DNA of 27,789 nt from an uncultured Oscillospiraceae bacterium (GCA_900757415.1 CAAENU010000075.1:1-27789); one strand, 5' to 3'. Shown: positions 1-7,785, counted from the stretch's first letter. Numbers and translations are program-made. The notes: generated by a model from the letters alone, not told the origin.

Positions 1-79
1 CTCACGAAAGAGACATACCCTAACCGCACAGGATTGTCAACGGACGCCCTGTATCTACCGTAGTTTTCCCTTGTTACCG

Positions 80-113
80 AATCATAACCACCAGTTTACT
101 GGCGGTTATGATT
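80..113. repeat. 15-bp hairpin, 4-nt loop
   Basis: Arms 80-94 and 99-113 are complementary over 15 positions with one G-T wobble, around loop TTTA. A short T-run follows at about 122-127, but 8 bases intervene, so a terminator role on the forward strand is possible rather than clear. Confidence 0.6.
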
Positions 114-281
114 ATGCCCTGTTTTTTCAAAGCGTGTTTTATAGATACATAAGGACATTTCAGGGCGCTAGGCAGGACTTGAACGAAATTCTCGGCTGAT
201 TTGGCCTGCTTTATGGCGGACTTTACGCTCTCGGATACTTTTATTGCTCGTCTTTCCTAAATAATTTGAAACTTTTTATTG

Positions 282-320
282 AAGAGGCTGGTATCACATT
301 TTGATACCAACCTCTTTTCC
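282..320 (+). terminator. Rho-independent terminator-like hairpin
   Basis: Arms 282-296 and 302-316 pair over 15 positions with one wobble around a 5-nt loop. The right arm runs into TTTT on the forward strand. It would end transcripts entering from the left edge. No gene for it to serve is visible inside the window. Confidence 0.65.
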
Positions 321-387
321 GTTTATTCTGAAAATACGAACATAATCCGCACGTAGTTTTCGACTCCGAATATCAGTCAGTATCTAT

Positions 388-468
388 ATGAGGACGGAAA
401 TTGCAGTTACCTATGAAAACGGTCAAATTTTTCAGCATTTCGGCCACACCGAACAGTTCAAGCTTTAG
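388..468 (+). pseudogene. 5' fragment of a NifX/NifB-type (dinitrogenase Fe-Mo cofactor family) gene
   Basis: The 26-codon frame reads IAVTYENGQIFQHFGHTEQF followed by K-L and a stop at 466-468. This matches the N-terminus of the small NifX/NafY-like proteins, whose family usually runs to about 110-130 residues. Here the frame ends where the next strand of the fold should begin, and nothing in the following 100 bases restores the family in any frame. No ribosome site precedes the ATG at 388. A GAGGACGGAA run just inside the frame looks like a displaced Shine-Dalgarno site, so the true start may have been lost. I read it as a decayed remnant. The family assignment is recalled from motif memory, not from a search. 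Confidence 0.6.
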
Positions 469-572
469 AGTGGGAAATTCCCACCGGGGCGGGCGATGCC
501 AAGGTGGAAAACCGGGAGAGAGCAGGAGGTTTACGTTGACTTATTTTTTGGAAAATGATACCATCGATTAAC

Positions 573-624
573 AAGGGCAAACACGCATGACAGCGCATCT
601 TTCCGGCGCTTTTTGCCCTTTTCA
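573..624 (+). terminator. Imperfect terminator-like stem
   Basis: Arms 573-581 and 612-620 pair (AAGGGCAAA with TTTGCCCTT), with an inner stem of 592-596 with 606-610 and asymmetric bulges. A short T-run follows at 619-622. It could close transcription from the left edge before the glycosyltransferase gene. Confidence 0.4.
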
Positions 625-795
625 CCTTGGCTTGCGCCGGCAAGCCTGCGTCTCAAAAACCTGAAATCACTTGAAAATACATCGCTGGCAGGCGTCTTGC
701 AGTTTTATTGCCGACATGAGGAAGAAGCGGCGAAGCAGGGTGCTTCGAGCGAAAGAGACAAAATGACAATTTTGCATCATATAGAGGGGTGGACG

Positions 796-2049
796 ATGAA
801 CGGAAGAACACCTGCTATCCCGGCGTATATCGCGCCGGAGGAGAAAAACGCGCCGGTCGGCTATACCAGACAGATTCCGGTGGTTTTTGCCACAAATGAT
901 AACTACGCCCCCTACACGGGCGTGGCCATTGCATCGATCCTGCACAACGCTTCGCCGGAGAATTACTACCGCATATATATCCTGCATACCGGACTTGCCG
1001 GCGGAGCGATTCAACGACTGGAGGGAATGGGACAGGACAACGCCGCCGTGCGCTGCCTGAACGTACAGCCACTGCTGGACGGTTACGGCGTCGCGCTGCA
1101 TGAGAGAGCGCATTTTACAAAGGAGACCTACTACCGCTTTCTGATCCCGGAGATTTTTTGCGATTTCTCCGACGTGATCTATCTGGACGGGGATCTGGTG
1201 GCGGAGGCGGATGTTGCGGACATGATCCCGGCGGATCCGGGCGAGGCGTGGATTTCGGCTGTTATAAATGTTTTGACGGGTCAAAATACCCAACGGGTCT
1301 GGACGGATTTTGGGGTGGAGCCGGGGAAGTATTTCAACGCCGGCGTGCTGGTCATGCATATTCCCCAGTGGAGGGAGCACGGCCTTGCGGACAGATGCTT
1401 TGCGCTGCTGGATAAGACGCCGTGGGAAAAGCTGATGCTGCTGGATCAGGATATTCTCAATGCCGTTTGCCGGGGCCATGTGTGTTTTCTCGATCCTGCG
1501 TGGAACTACTGCTGGCATCTGGATCATACCGCGTCGGAGGAAATTGAGAGGCTTTTTGCACCCATCAAAGCGGCGGTGGACGGTAAATTTAAAATTTTGC
1601 ACTTTGCCTCGGATCATAAGCCGTGGAACCGGCCGGAGCTGCCGCTGGCCGGGCGGTTCTGGCGATATGCGGCGGACTCGCCTTTCTATGAAGAGATCCT
1701 GATCAGAAGCCGGGCCGCGGCTGCAGAGGCCTGCGAAAGGAAGAACCAAAAGGAAATTGCCGGGAAGGAAAAGGCACTTGCAGCGCTGGAGGAGGAGAAG
1801 CGGCAGCTGGCGGAAAGGACAGCCGCACTGAAGCGGGAAAAGGAAGAACTGGAAAAACAGCTTGATGCGCAGCGCGTTGCCCAAACGAAAACGCAGGGGC
1901 AGCTGGAACGGGAAAAGCGGCAGCGGGAAAAGGCGGTACGCGAGGTTGAAAACATCCGCGGTTCGCTGAGCTACCGGATCGGCCGCGCCGTTACATGGCT
2001 GCCGCGCAAACTTCGGGCACTGCTGCGGCGGAAAAACGGCAGAAAGTGA
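796..2049 (+). CDS. GT8-family glycosyltransferase with C-terminal coiled coil
   Basis: This is a probable retaining sugar transferase of the LgtC/glycogenin-type GT8 family, using a nucleotide-sugar donor and Mn2+. From the ATG at 796 it is 417 residues. That start follows AGAGGGGTGG; a longer frame runs back to 613 but lacks a good ribosome site. A GT-A Rossmann domain begins at about residue 27 (PVVFATNDNY). The metal-binding DxD is D131-G-D133, followed by NAGVLV at 181-186, DQDILN at 217-222 and the C-terminal metal histidine H269 (ILHFASDHKPW). Residues 305-388 are a highly charged Glu/Lys/Arg heptad-rich coiled coil. The end (SLSYRIGRAVTWLPRKL) is a basic amphipathic tail common in cell-envelope glycosyltransferases and probably touches the membrane. 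The acceptor is unknown; a surface polysaccharide is my guess. It stands alone, with its own terminator. Confidence 0.85.
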   Translation: MNGRTPAIPAYIAPEEKNAPVGYTRQIPVVFATNDNYAPYTGVAIASILHNASPENYYRIYILHTGLAGGAIQRLEGMGQDNAAVRCLNVQPLLDGYGVALHERAHFTKETYYRFLIPEIFCDFSDVIYLDGDLVAEADVADMIPADPGEAWISAVINVLTGQNTQRVWTDFGVEPGKYFNAGVLVMHIPQWREHGLADRCFALLDKTPWEKLMLLDQDILNAVCRGHVCFLDPAWNYCWHLDHTASEEIERLFAPIKAAVDGKFKILHFASDHKPWNRPELPLAGRFWRYAADSPFYEEILIRSRAAAAEACERKNQKEIAGKEKALAALEEEKRQLAERTAALKREKEELEKQLDAQRVAQTKTQGQLEREKRQREKAVREVENIRGSLSYRIGRAVTWLPRKLRALLRRKNGRK

Positions 2050-2059
2050 AAAAAATCGC

Positions 2060-2078
2060 TGCCGTCCCGGCATTTTTT
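2060..2078 (+). terminator. Terminator after the glycosyltransferase
   Basis: A short TGCCG/CGGCA stem with a 3-nt loop is followed by six T at 2073-2078. An A-run precedes it at 2049-2055. It sits 11 bases past the stop codon. Confidence 0.6.
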
Positions 2079-2091
2079 GGAGAAAACGTTC

Positions 2092-2120
2092 TTGCGTCTT
2101 TTACACGGCTGTGCTATGAT
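2092..2120 (+). promoter_or_regulatory. Sigma-A-type promoter for the aminotransferase
   Basis: TTGCGT at 2092-2097 and TATGAT at 2115-2120 are separated by 17 bases. TG one base upstream of the -10 (TGC-TATGAT) makes it an extended -10. It lies about 100 bases upstream of the aminotransferase start. Confidence 0.65.
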
Positions 2121-2217
2121 GCCGTCAAATCTTTCCGGCGATGCGGAATGGGGCGTCAGAGCGCACGGCCCGATATCCGTTTTCCGCCGATCATGTATTG
2201 CAAAGGAGACGGCGACC

Positions 2218-3387
2218 ATGCAAAGACTTTCTGAACGAACTGCCAGCTTTACCGATTCTGTGATCCGCAGAATGACACGGATCTCTCTTCAGTACGGCGC
2301 GGTGAACCTGTCTCATGGTTTTCCGGATTTTGAACCGCCCAAAGAGATACTTGACCGGCTGGCGCAGGTGGCCTATGAGGACTATCACCAGTACTCCATC
2401 ACGTGGGGCGCCCAGGATTTCCGGGAGGCGCTGGCGGCCAAGCAGTCCCGCTATATGGGCCGCGCCATCGATCCCAACGGTGAGATCGTGGTCACCTGCG
2501 GCAGCACGGAGGCCATGATGGCCGCCATGATGACCGTGACCAATCCCGGCGACAAGGTGGTGATCTTCTCTCCGTTCTATGAAAACTACGGCGCGGACAC
2601 CATTCTCTCCGGCGCGGAACCTATCTATGTGCCGCTGGTGCCGCCGGATTTCCATTTTGACGCCAATGTGCTGGAGGACGCCTTCCGCCAGCACCCCAAG
2701 GCGCTGGTGCTGTGCAACCCCTCCAACCCCTGCGGCAAGGTCTTTACCCGCGAAGAGCTGGAGACCATCGCGGCACTGGCCGCCAAGTACGATGTGTACG
2801 TCATTACCGACGAGGTATATGAGCACATCGTCTATGCGCCCCACAGGCACACCTATTTTGCCACGCTTCCCGGTATGTGGGAGAGGACTATTTCCTGCTC
2901 GTCCCTCTCTAAGACCTACTCTATTACCGGCTGGCGGCTCGGCTACATCATCGCCCCGCCGGAGATCATCGACCGGGCGAAAAAGGTGCATGATTTTCTG
3001 ACCGTCGGCGCGGCGGCGCCTATGCAGGAGGCGGTGATCCCGGGACTGAAATTCGGACAGGATTACTATGACGACCTGCTGGCCAAATACACCCACAAGA
3101 AAGAGCTGTTTCTCAAAGGATTGGACGATCTGCATATTGTCCACAACGATCCTGAAGGCGCGTACTATGTGCTGATGGATATCTCACGATTCGGCTATGA
3201 CAGCGATTTGAAATTCTGCGAGGATCTGGCCCGGCTGGTGGGCGTGGGCGCGGTGCCAGGCTCTAGCTTCTTCCGCGAGCCGGTAAATCACCTGATCCGC
3301 TTCCACTTTGCCAAGAAGGACGAGACGCTGCTGGCGGCGCTGAACCGGCTGGAGAGCCTGAAAGACAAGATCCCGGCGCGGGGATAA
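2218..3387 (+). CDS. Class I/II PLP-dependent aminotransferase
   Basis: This cytosolic fold-type I aminotransferase transfers an amino group between an amino acid and a 2-oxo acid. I chose the ATG at 2218 because AAGGAG lies at 2203-2208; the frame is open further upstream but without a ribosome site. The protein is 389 residues, normal for the family. Visible hallmarks are LSHGFPDFEPP at 31-41, CNPSNPCGK at 166-174 with the cofactor-contacting Asn, TDEVYEH at 197-203 (D198 for the pyridine nitrogen, Y201), and SSLSKTYSITGWRLGY at 228-243 with K232 as the Schiff-base lysine. An Arg near the C-terminus (LIRFHFAKKDE) fits the substrate carboxylate contact. The sequence resembles the AspC/PatA and kynurenine/methionine aminotransferase group; substrate cannot be told from motifs. 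It is monocistronic. Confidence 0.9.
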   Translation: MQRLSERTASFTDSVIRRMTRISLQYGAVNLSHGFPDFEPPKEILDRLAQVAYEDYHQYSITWGAQDFREALAAKQSRYMGRAIDPNGEIVVTCGSTEAMMAAMMTVTNPGDKVVIFSPFYENYGADTILSGAEPIYVPLVPPDFHFDANVLEDAFRQHPKALVLCNPSNPCGKVFTREELETIAALAAKYDVYVITDEVYEHIVYAPHRHTYFATLPGMWERTISCSSLSKTYSITGWRLGYIIAPPEIIDRAKKVHDFLTVGAAAPMQEAVIPGLKFGQDYYDDLLAKYTHKKELFLKGLDDLHIVHNDPEGAYYVLMDISRFGYDSDLKFCEDLARLVGVGAVPGSSFFREPVNHLIRFHFAKKDETLLAALNRLESLKDKIPARG

Positions 3388-3402
3388 TAAAGAAATAAAA
3401 GA

Positions 3403-3438
3403 AAGAGCGCGTTTCCCGGAATGGGGAAACGCGCTCTT
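3403..3438. terminator. Bidirectional terminator between aminotransferase and clpC
   Basis: Arms 3403-3417 and 3424-3438 pair perfectly over 15 bp around a 6-nt loop. Read on the reverse strand the stem is followed by a T-rich tract (complement of 3386-3402), so it best serves clpC. On the forward strand the trailing T-run is weak. Confidence 0.8.
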
Positions 3439-3487
3439 GATTATCTGTCCGCTTTTGGCGATGCGGCGGAAAAACGCTGACTTTACA

Positions 3488-6019
3488 TCAGGCCTGCGCG
3501 CCGCCATCGCTTTCCTGCGTGGCCTCGACGATGGTTTCGGCCTCCGCCTCGGCGGCGGGTACCTTCTCCACCACGACCTTGCCATCACGCAGCGTCACCT
3601 TGGCGGTGTCGCCGGACTTGAGAGTGCCCTCCAGCATCTGCTCGGCCACGGCGTCCTCCACGGTGTTCTGGATGGAACGGCGCAGGGGACGGGCGCCATA
3701 CTCGGCGTCAAAGCCGTCCTTGGCAAGAGCCACTACGGCATCCTCGTCGGATTCCAGCGTGATGCCCTGCTGAGCCATACGCTTGCCGGTGACGGAGAGC
3801 ATACGGTGGGCGATCTTGACGATGTCAGCCTCCGTCAGCTGACGGAAGACGATGGTCTCGTCGATACGGTTCAGGAACTCCGGCTTGAAGGTGCGCTTCA
3901 GCTCGGCCATCACGGCCTCGCGGATGCGGGCGAAACGGGCAGCCTCATCGGCCTCCTTTTCCTTTTCGCTGCCGTCAAAGCCCAAGGGGGCATTTTCGGC
4001 GGCGGTGATGTTCTTGGCACCCACGTTGGAGGTCATGACGATGACCGTGTTCTTGAAGTCCACCCGGCGGCCCTGAGAGTCGGTGACGATGCCGTCTTCC
4101 AGAATCTGCAGCAGGATGTTCCACACGTCCTCATGTGCCTTTTCGATCTCATCGAACAGCACCACGGAATAGGGCTTGCGGCGCACCTTTTCGGTCAGCT
4201 GGCCGCCCTCTTCGTGGCCCACATAGCCGGGGGGAGAACCAACCAGACGGGACACCGTGTGGCGCTCCATGTACTCGGACATATCAATGCGGATCATGGC
4301 GTTCTCATCACCGAACATGGCCTCGGCCAGCGTTTTGCACAACTCGGTCTTGCCCACGCCGGTGGGACCCAAGAACAGGAACGAACCGATGGGCCGCTTG
4401 GGGTCCTTCAGACCTACACGACCGCGGCGGATGGCCTTGGCCACGGCGGCCACAGCCTCGTCCTGCCCCACTACACGCTGGTGCAGGGTCTCCTCCAGCT
4501 TCAGCAGGCGCATGCTCTCATCCTCGGTCAGGCGGGTGACGGGAATGCCGGTCCAGCCGGCCACCACGTTGGCAATATCCTCGGCGGTGACGGTACCCCG
4601 GTTCTGGCTCAATTTCTTGCGCCAGTTATCCCGCTCGATCTCCACCTGATCGGTATAGTTTTTCTCGATATCCCGCAGCTGCGCGGCCTTTTCATAGTCC
4701 TGTGCGGCGATGGCCTCAGACTTCTCGCGGCGCAGGGCGGCGATCTTCTCCTCCAGGGACTTCAGGTCGGGGGAGGCGCTTTCCGCCTTCATACGCACCT
4801 GAGAGGCGGCCTCGTCCATCAGGTCGATGGCCTTATCCGGCAGAAAACGGTCGTTGATGTACCGACGGGAGAGGGACACGGCGGCATCCAGCGCCTCGTC
4901 GGTGATGGTCAGCTTATGGTGGGCCTCATACTTATCCCGCAGACCCTTCAGGATGGCAACGGTGTCCTCGGCGGAGGGTTCGCCCACGGTAACGGGCTGG
5001 AAACGGCGCTCCAGCGCAGCATCCTTTTCGATGTACTTGCGGTACTCGTTCAGGGTGGTGGCGCCGATGACGCGGATCTCGCCCCGGCCCAGCGCAGGCT
5101 TGATGATGTTGGCGGCATCCACGGCGCCCTCGGCGGAGCCGGCGCCCACGATGGTATGCAGCTCATCGATGAACAGGATCACATTGCCGTCTTTCTTCAC
5201 CTCGTCCAGCGTGTTCTTGATGCGCTCTTCAAACTCGCCGCGGTACTTGGTGCCGGCCACCATACCGCTGAGGTCAAGGCTCAGAAGCTTCTTGTTCAGC
5301 AGCTCCTCAGGCACATCGGCGCTGGCGATGCGCTGGGCAAGACCCTCGGCAATGGCGGTCTTGCCAACGCCGGGTTCACCGATCAGCACGGGGTTATTCT
5401 TGGTGCGGCGGGACAGGATCTGGATCACACGCTGGATCTCCTTGTCACGGCCGATGACAGGGTCAAGCTTACCCTGGCGGGCGGCCTCGGTCAGGTCGCG
5501 GGTAAATTCCTCCAGCGCCTTGCCGGATTTTTTGCTTTCCTTATTGGGGGCGGCGGCACCGCTGGTAACGGTGTGGGGGGTGCTCTCACTCAGCTTCTGC
5601 TGCACGGAGGCATACATCTTCCGGGGATCCACGCCCACGGTGCGTAGAATGCGCACGGCCATATTGCTGCCCTCACGCAGCAGCCCCATCAGCAGATGCT
5701 CGGTGCCGATATAGCCGGCGCCCATCCGGTGGGATTCGCCAACGGCCAGCTCGATCACGCTCTTGGCCCGGGGGGTCAGCCCCTGACTGGGCGCGTCACC
5801 GGAGGTGCCCTGTCCCACGCTGCGCTGCAGAATACCGGTGATCATCTCGTCGGTGAGACCGTACTCGGACAGCACCCGGTGGGCAATGCCCTCCTCCTCA
5901 CGCAGCAGGCCCAGCAGCAGATGCTCGCAGCCCACATAGCCATGGCCCAGATCCTGCGCCGCTTCCTGCGCCAGACGCAGGGACTCTTCCGCACGGGGGG
6001 TAAATTTATTCTCATTCAT
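3488..6019 (-). CDS. clpC: ClpC, AAA+ unfoldase of the Clp protease
   Basis: This 843-residue Hsp100 protein unfolds substrates and feeds them to ClpP; in Firmicutes it acts in heat-stress quality control. The N-terminal double Clp-N repeat spans about 1-145 (FTPRAEESL near residue 6, LTPRAKSVIELA at 81-92). The first ATPase module has Walker A GEPGVGKT at 214-221 and Walker B LFIDE at 282-286. A UVR/M-domain lies at about 421-456 (EKIAALRREK, DYEKAAQLRD). The second module has GPTGVGKT at 551-558 and a Walker B LFDEIEKAH. The C-terminal tail is acidic and Ala/Glu-rich. Its length is slightly above the usual 810-820. It is the last gene of the ctsR operon, 33 bases after mcsA, with AAGGAT upstream of the ATG. 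The UVR domain fits docking to McsA-like adaptors. Confidence 0.97.
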   Translation of the reverse strand: MNENKFTPRAEESLRLAQEAAQDLGHGYVGCEHLLLGLLREEEGIAHRVLSEYGLTDEMITGILQRSVGQGTSGDAPSQGLTPRAKSVIELAVGESHRMGAGYIGTEHLLMGLLREGSNMAVRILRTVGVDPRKMYASVQQKLSESTPHTVTSGAAAPNKESKKSGKALEEFTRDLTEAARQGKLDPVIGRDKEIQRVIQILSRRTKNNPVLIGEPGVGKTAIAEGLAQRIASADVPEELLNKKLLSLDLSGMVAGTKYRGEFEERIKNTLDEVKKDGNVILFIDELHTIVGAGSAEGAVDAANIIKPALGRGEIRVIGATTLNEYRKYIEKDAALERRFQPVTVGEPSAEDTVAILKGLRDKYEAHHKLTITDEALDAAVSLSRRYINDRFLPDKAIDLMDEAASQVRMKAESASPDLKSLEEKIAALRREKSEAIAAQDYEKAAQLRDIEKNYTDQVEIERDNWRKKLSQNRGTVTAEDIANVVAGWTGIPVTRLTEDESMRLLKLEETLHQRVVGQDEAVAAVAKAIRRGRVGLKDPKRPIGSFLFLGPTGVGKTELCKTLAEAMFGDENAMIRIDMSEYMERHTVSRLVGSPPGYVGHEEGGQLTEKVRRKPYSVVLFDEIEKAHEDVWNILLQILEDGIVTDSQGRRVDFKNTVIVMTSNVGAKNITAAENAPLGFDGSEKEKEADEAARFARIREAVMAELKRTFKPEFLNRIDETIVFRQLTEADIVKIAHRMLSVTGKRMAQQGITLESDEDAVVALAKDGFDAEYGARPLRRSIQNTVEDAVAEQMLEGTLKSGDTAKVTLRDGKVVVEKVPAAEAEAETIVEATQESDGGAQA

Positions 6020-6052
6020 AAATGGTCACATCCTTTTCCTTGTTCTTGCGCA

Positions 6053-6484
6053 TTAGGCGGAGAGCTTCTTCAGCTCATCCCGCAGCCGAGCCGCTTCTTC
6101 GTAGTTTTCATTGTCTACGGCGGTTTTCAGCTGGTTTTCCAGCGCGTTGCGCTGACGCTCCTTCTGGAGCCTGACCTCCTCGTCCCGGCCCACCAGTCCG
6201 GCGGGGGTATCGGGGGTGTCTTCGATCCCGGCGGCAGCGCGGGCCGCCTCTTCCAACGGGGCGGGGAACTCGGTCATGCGGTTGGACAGCATACCGAAAT
6301 CCTCCAGCAGCGAGAAGGGATCGAAAAAGCTGCGGCGGAAGGGGCGGAAGCTCTGGCTCAGCCGACTGGTGTAGCCAAGCTCCGCGGCGCACTCAGGGCA
6401 CAGGTGCACCTGCGTGACTCTTCCGTTGATGTTGCTCTGGTAATAGAAAGTGGCTTCATTGCGGCCACAGCGTTCACATTTCAT
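6053..6484 (-). CDS. mcsA: McsA-like UVR/zinc-finger adaptor
   Basis: In Bacillus, McsA binds zinc, activates the arginine kinase McsB and works with ClpC and CtsR. This 143-residue protein has one zinc site made of two CxxC pairs (C3-x-x-C6 and C29-x-x-C32), a flexible middle rich in Arg, Phe and Pro, and a C-terminal UVR helix pair at about 104-141 (RNALENQLK, NYEEAARLRDELKKL). B. subtilis McsA is about 185 residues with four CxxC pairs, so the second finger is missing here. The gene is between ctsR (24-base gap) and clpC, as expected, but there is no mcsB. It is transcribed from the CtsR-box promoter. The role as partner of ClpC is inferred; activation of a kinase has no local support. Confidence 0.88.
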   Translation of the reverse strand: MKCERCGRNEATFYYQSNINGRVTQVHLCPECAAELGYTSRLSQSFRPFRRSFFDPFSLLEDFGMLSNRMTEFPAPLEEAARAAAGIEDTPDTPAGLVGRDEEVRLQKERQRNALENQLKTAVDNENYEEAARLRDELKKLSA

Positions 6485-6508
6485 AAATCATAACCTCCTT
6501 TTGGAAAA

Positions 6509-6958
6509 TCAAACCAAATGGATCAAAACCTGTTTGAAAATATCGGCACGCAGCATGTCACGGTAGGCCCGATCCACACGGCGCAGCGCACGGTCGCCCG
6601 TGCCGGCCAGCAGAGACTGACCTGCCTCGGCGGAGATGGCATTGCCCTCCACCAGATTCTGCACAATGGCCCGGGCGCTGGCGGCATCCAGCTCATCGCC
6701 GATGGAGTTGATGACATGCATCAGCAGCGTCTTGCGGTCCGCGCGCACCCGCGTGATGCGGATGTATCCGTTGCCGCCCCGGCGCGACTCTACAATGTAG
6801 CCGTGCTCCGGCGAGAAACGGGTGGACATCACATAATTGATCTGACTGGGCACACAATTGAAGCGCTGTGCCAGATCGCTGCGCTGCAGCTCCACCACGC
6901 CGTCCGTCTCATCCAGTGCCGACTGGATAAAGCTGGCGATCACATCCGAGATACCCAC
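6509..6958 (-). CDS. ctsR: CtsR, class III heat-shock repressor
   Basis: This dimeric winged-helix repressor binds tandem GGTCAAA repeats in clp promoters and lets go on heat shock. I start it at the GTG ending at 6958, because AAGGAGG at 6967-6973 gives 8-base spacing and the product then begins MGISDVIASFIQ, like known CtsR proteins. A longer frame runs to 7030 but would run through the promoter and the downstream box. The product is 149 residues. The DNA-binding part includes QRFNCVPSQINYVMSTRF and the wing motif SRRGGNGYIRI. The C-terminal half matches the dimerisation and McsA/ClpC-contacting domain. It is first in the operon and autoregulated through the two boxes upstream. Confidence 0.95.
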   Translation of the reverse strand: MGISDVIASFIQSALDETDGVVELQRSDLAQRFNCVPSQINYVMSTRFSPEHGYIVESRRGGNGYIRITRVRADRKTLLMHVINSIGDELDAASARAIVQNLVEGNAISAEAGQSLLAGTGDRALRRVDRAYRDMLRADIFKQVLIHLV

Positions 6959-6966
6959 TTGCACGA

Positions 6967-6973
6967 CCTCCTT
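6967..6973 (-). promoter_or_regulatory. Ribosome-binding site deciding the ctsR start
   Basis: AAGGAGG on the reverse strand lies 8 bases before the GTG at 6958-6956. A second GTG at 6964-6962 would be only 2 bases away, too close. Confidence 0.75.
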
Positions 6974-6983
6974 ATAATTTGAC

Positions 6984-7000
6984 TTTGCCTTTCCTTGACC
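6984..7000 (-). promoter_or_regulatory. CtsR operator, downstream copy (degenerate)
   Basis: The reverse strand reads GGTCAAGGAAAGGCAAA, two heptamers resembling GGTCAAA spaced by 3. A further GTCAAA half-site follows at 6983-6978. It overlaps the likely transcript start, so occupancy would block initiation. Confidence 0.75.
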
Positions 7001-7009
7001 TTTGAGTGT

Positions 7010-7038
7010 ATCATACACCGATTTGCCCATAATGTCAA
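7010..7038 (-). promoter_or_regulatory. Sigma-A promoter of the ctsR-mcsA-clpC operon
   Basis: Reverse strand: TTGACA (complement of 7033-7038) and TATGAT (complement of 7010-7015), spacer exactly 17. It is sandwiched between the two CtsR boxes. Confidence 0.9.
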
Positions 7039-7046
7039 TAGGCTAA

Positions 7047-7063
7047 TTTGACTTTTTTTGACC
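7047..7063 (-). promoter_or_regulatory. CtsR operator, upstream copy (consensus)
   Basis: The reverse strand reads GGTCAAAAAAAGTCAAA, matching the known CtsR heptanucleotide tandem (RGTCAAA N3 RGTCAAA) at every defined position. It ends 8 bases upstream of the -35 element. Confidence 0.9.
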
Positions 7064-7176
7064 TTAGATGTAAACAATTTATGAACGTGGGAAATGCAAC
7101 TGTAAGTTGCGGCGGCATAGAGGGAAAATTGGGAAAAGCAAGTTAAAAGTACTGTACAAGAGAGGCGGGGGCAGGA

Positions 7177-7182
7177 TATAAT
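7177..7182 (+). promoter_or_regulatory. Candidate -10 element
   Basis: An exact TATAAT lies about 45 bases upstream of the next gene's ATG. The hexamer 17 bases upstream (GTACAA) is a poor -35, so the promoter is tentative. Confidence 0.5.
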
Positions 7183-7226
7183 AAGAAAAGAAAGAGGGAA
7201 AACGGAATATGAGAAAGGAGTTGCCT

Positions 7227-7718
7227 ATGAAAACCAGAACCGCGCTGTGCCTGACGATCCTTGTGATGCTGCTGTGCGCCATGAATATGGCGATGGTCTG
7301 GCAGCTCACCCATGTCAAGGAGGGCAGAACCGTGGAAATGACGGCCACGGCGGCATGGGTGGACAGCGAGAACGCCATTATTTACGTTGAGCGGGACGGT
7401 GCGCTGTACCTGCCGGATGTGCTGAAAGACGAACTGACACGGGAGGAGACGGAGGCCCTGGAGGGGCAAAGGATACATTTCCGCATGAAAGAGAGTACCG
7501 CGCAGTTCTATCGTCAGGAACGATACGGCGATATTGTGGCGCTGAGTACCGATAAACAGAAGGTCTTCACTCTGGACGATTATAACCGTGCCATGCAGGC
7601 CGATAACGCGCAGGGGTGGCCGGTGTGGCTCATGATCGAAGGCGGATTGCTGGCGCTGGCAGTCTATTTTGTGTGGAAGATGAAGAAAGAAAAGGCGGCA
7701 TCCGCGCGCAGAACGTAA
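7227..7718 (+). CDS. Small two-helix membrane protein, unknown function
   Basis: I do not recognise a family. The ATG at 7227 is preceded by AAAGGAG at 7214-7220; an in-frame ATG at 7209 lacks such a site. The 163-residue protein starts with a charged KTR and a hydrophobic helix at about 5-22, either a signal anchor or an uncleaved leader without a lipobox. About 100 polar residues follow, with a beta-rich start (EMTATAAWVDSENAIIYVERDG). A second helix lies at about 131-149 (WPVWLMIEGGLLALAVYFVW), then a Lys/Arg-rich cytoplasmic tail. The likely topology is both ends inside with an external loop. It lies 67 bases before the next membrane gene, probably in the same transcript. Confidence 0.75.
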   Translation: MKTRTALCLTILVMLLCAMNMAMVWQLTHVKEGRTVEMTATAAWVDSENAIIYVERDGALYLPDVLKDELTREETEALEGQRIHFRMKESTAQFYRQERYGDIVALSTDKQKVFTLDDYNRAMQADNAQGWPVWLMIEGGLLALAVYFVWKMKKEKAASARRT

Positions 7719-7785
7719 TACTCTGGGCGGCGATTTCAACGCACCGCCAACACCTCATATATCCCCCAGAACGAAAGGAGATCCC

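Larger units (their letters stand above)
1..387. other. Gene-poor left edge
   Basis: No convincing intact gene is visible. The stretch is more AT-rich than the genes to its right and holds two strong dyads, annotated separately. A reverse frame stays open from 256 down to a stop at 74-76, but it has no early ATG or GTG and no recognisable family. The composition and the NifX-type stub just to the right suggest degraded or junction DNA. Confidence 0.5.

Noticed and set aside
74..256. Reverse-strand open stretch of 60 codons (…SAIKQAKSAENFVQVLPSA…)
   Set aside because: It lacks an early ATG, GTG or ribosome site, matches no family I know and ends inside the 80-113 hairpin. It may be a gene remnant but cannot be supported.
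160..260. Possible tRNA-like element (GGACTTGAAC near 176-185)
   Set aside because: The motif resembles part of a T-arm complement, but no acceptor stem, anticodon arm or D-arm could be assembled around it.
3437..5647. Long forward open frame of 736 codons opposite clpC
   Set aside because: It is the antisense shadow of clpC caused by GC-rich codon bias; it is rich in His, Gly and Leu with no domain.
7143..7739. Reverse frame of 198 codons opposite the small membrane protein
   Set aside because: Its coding-strand partner has a clear ribosome site and membrane helices; this is its complement.
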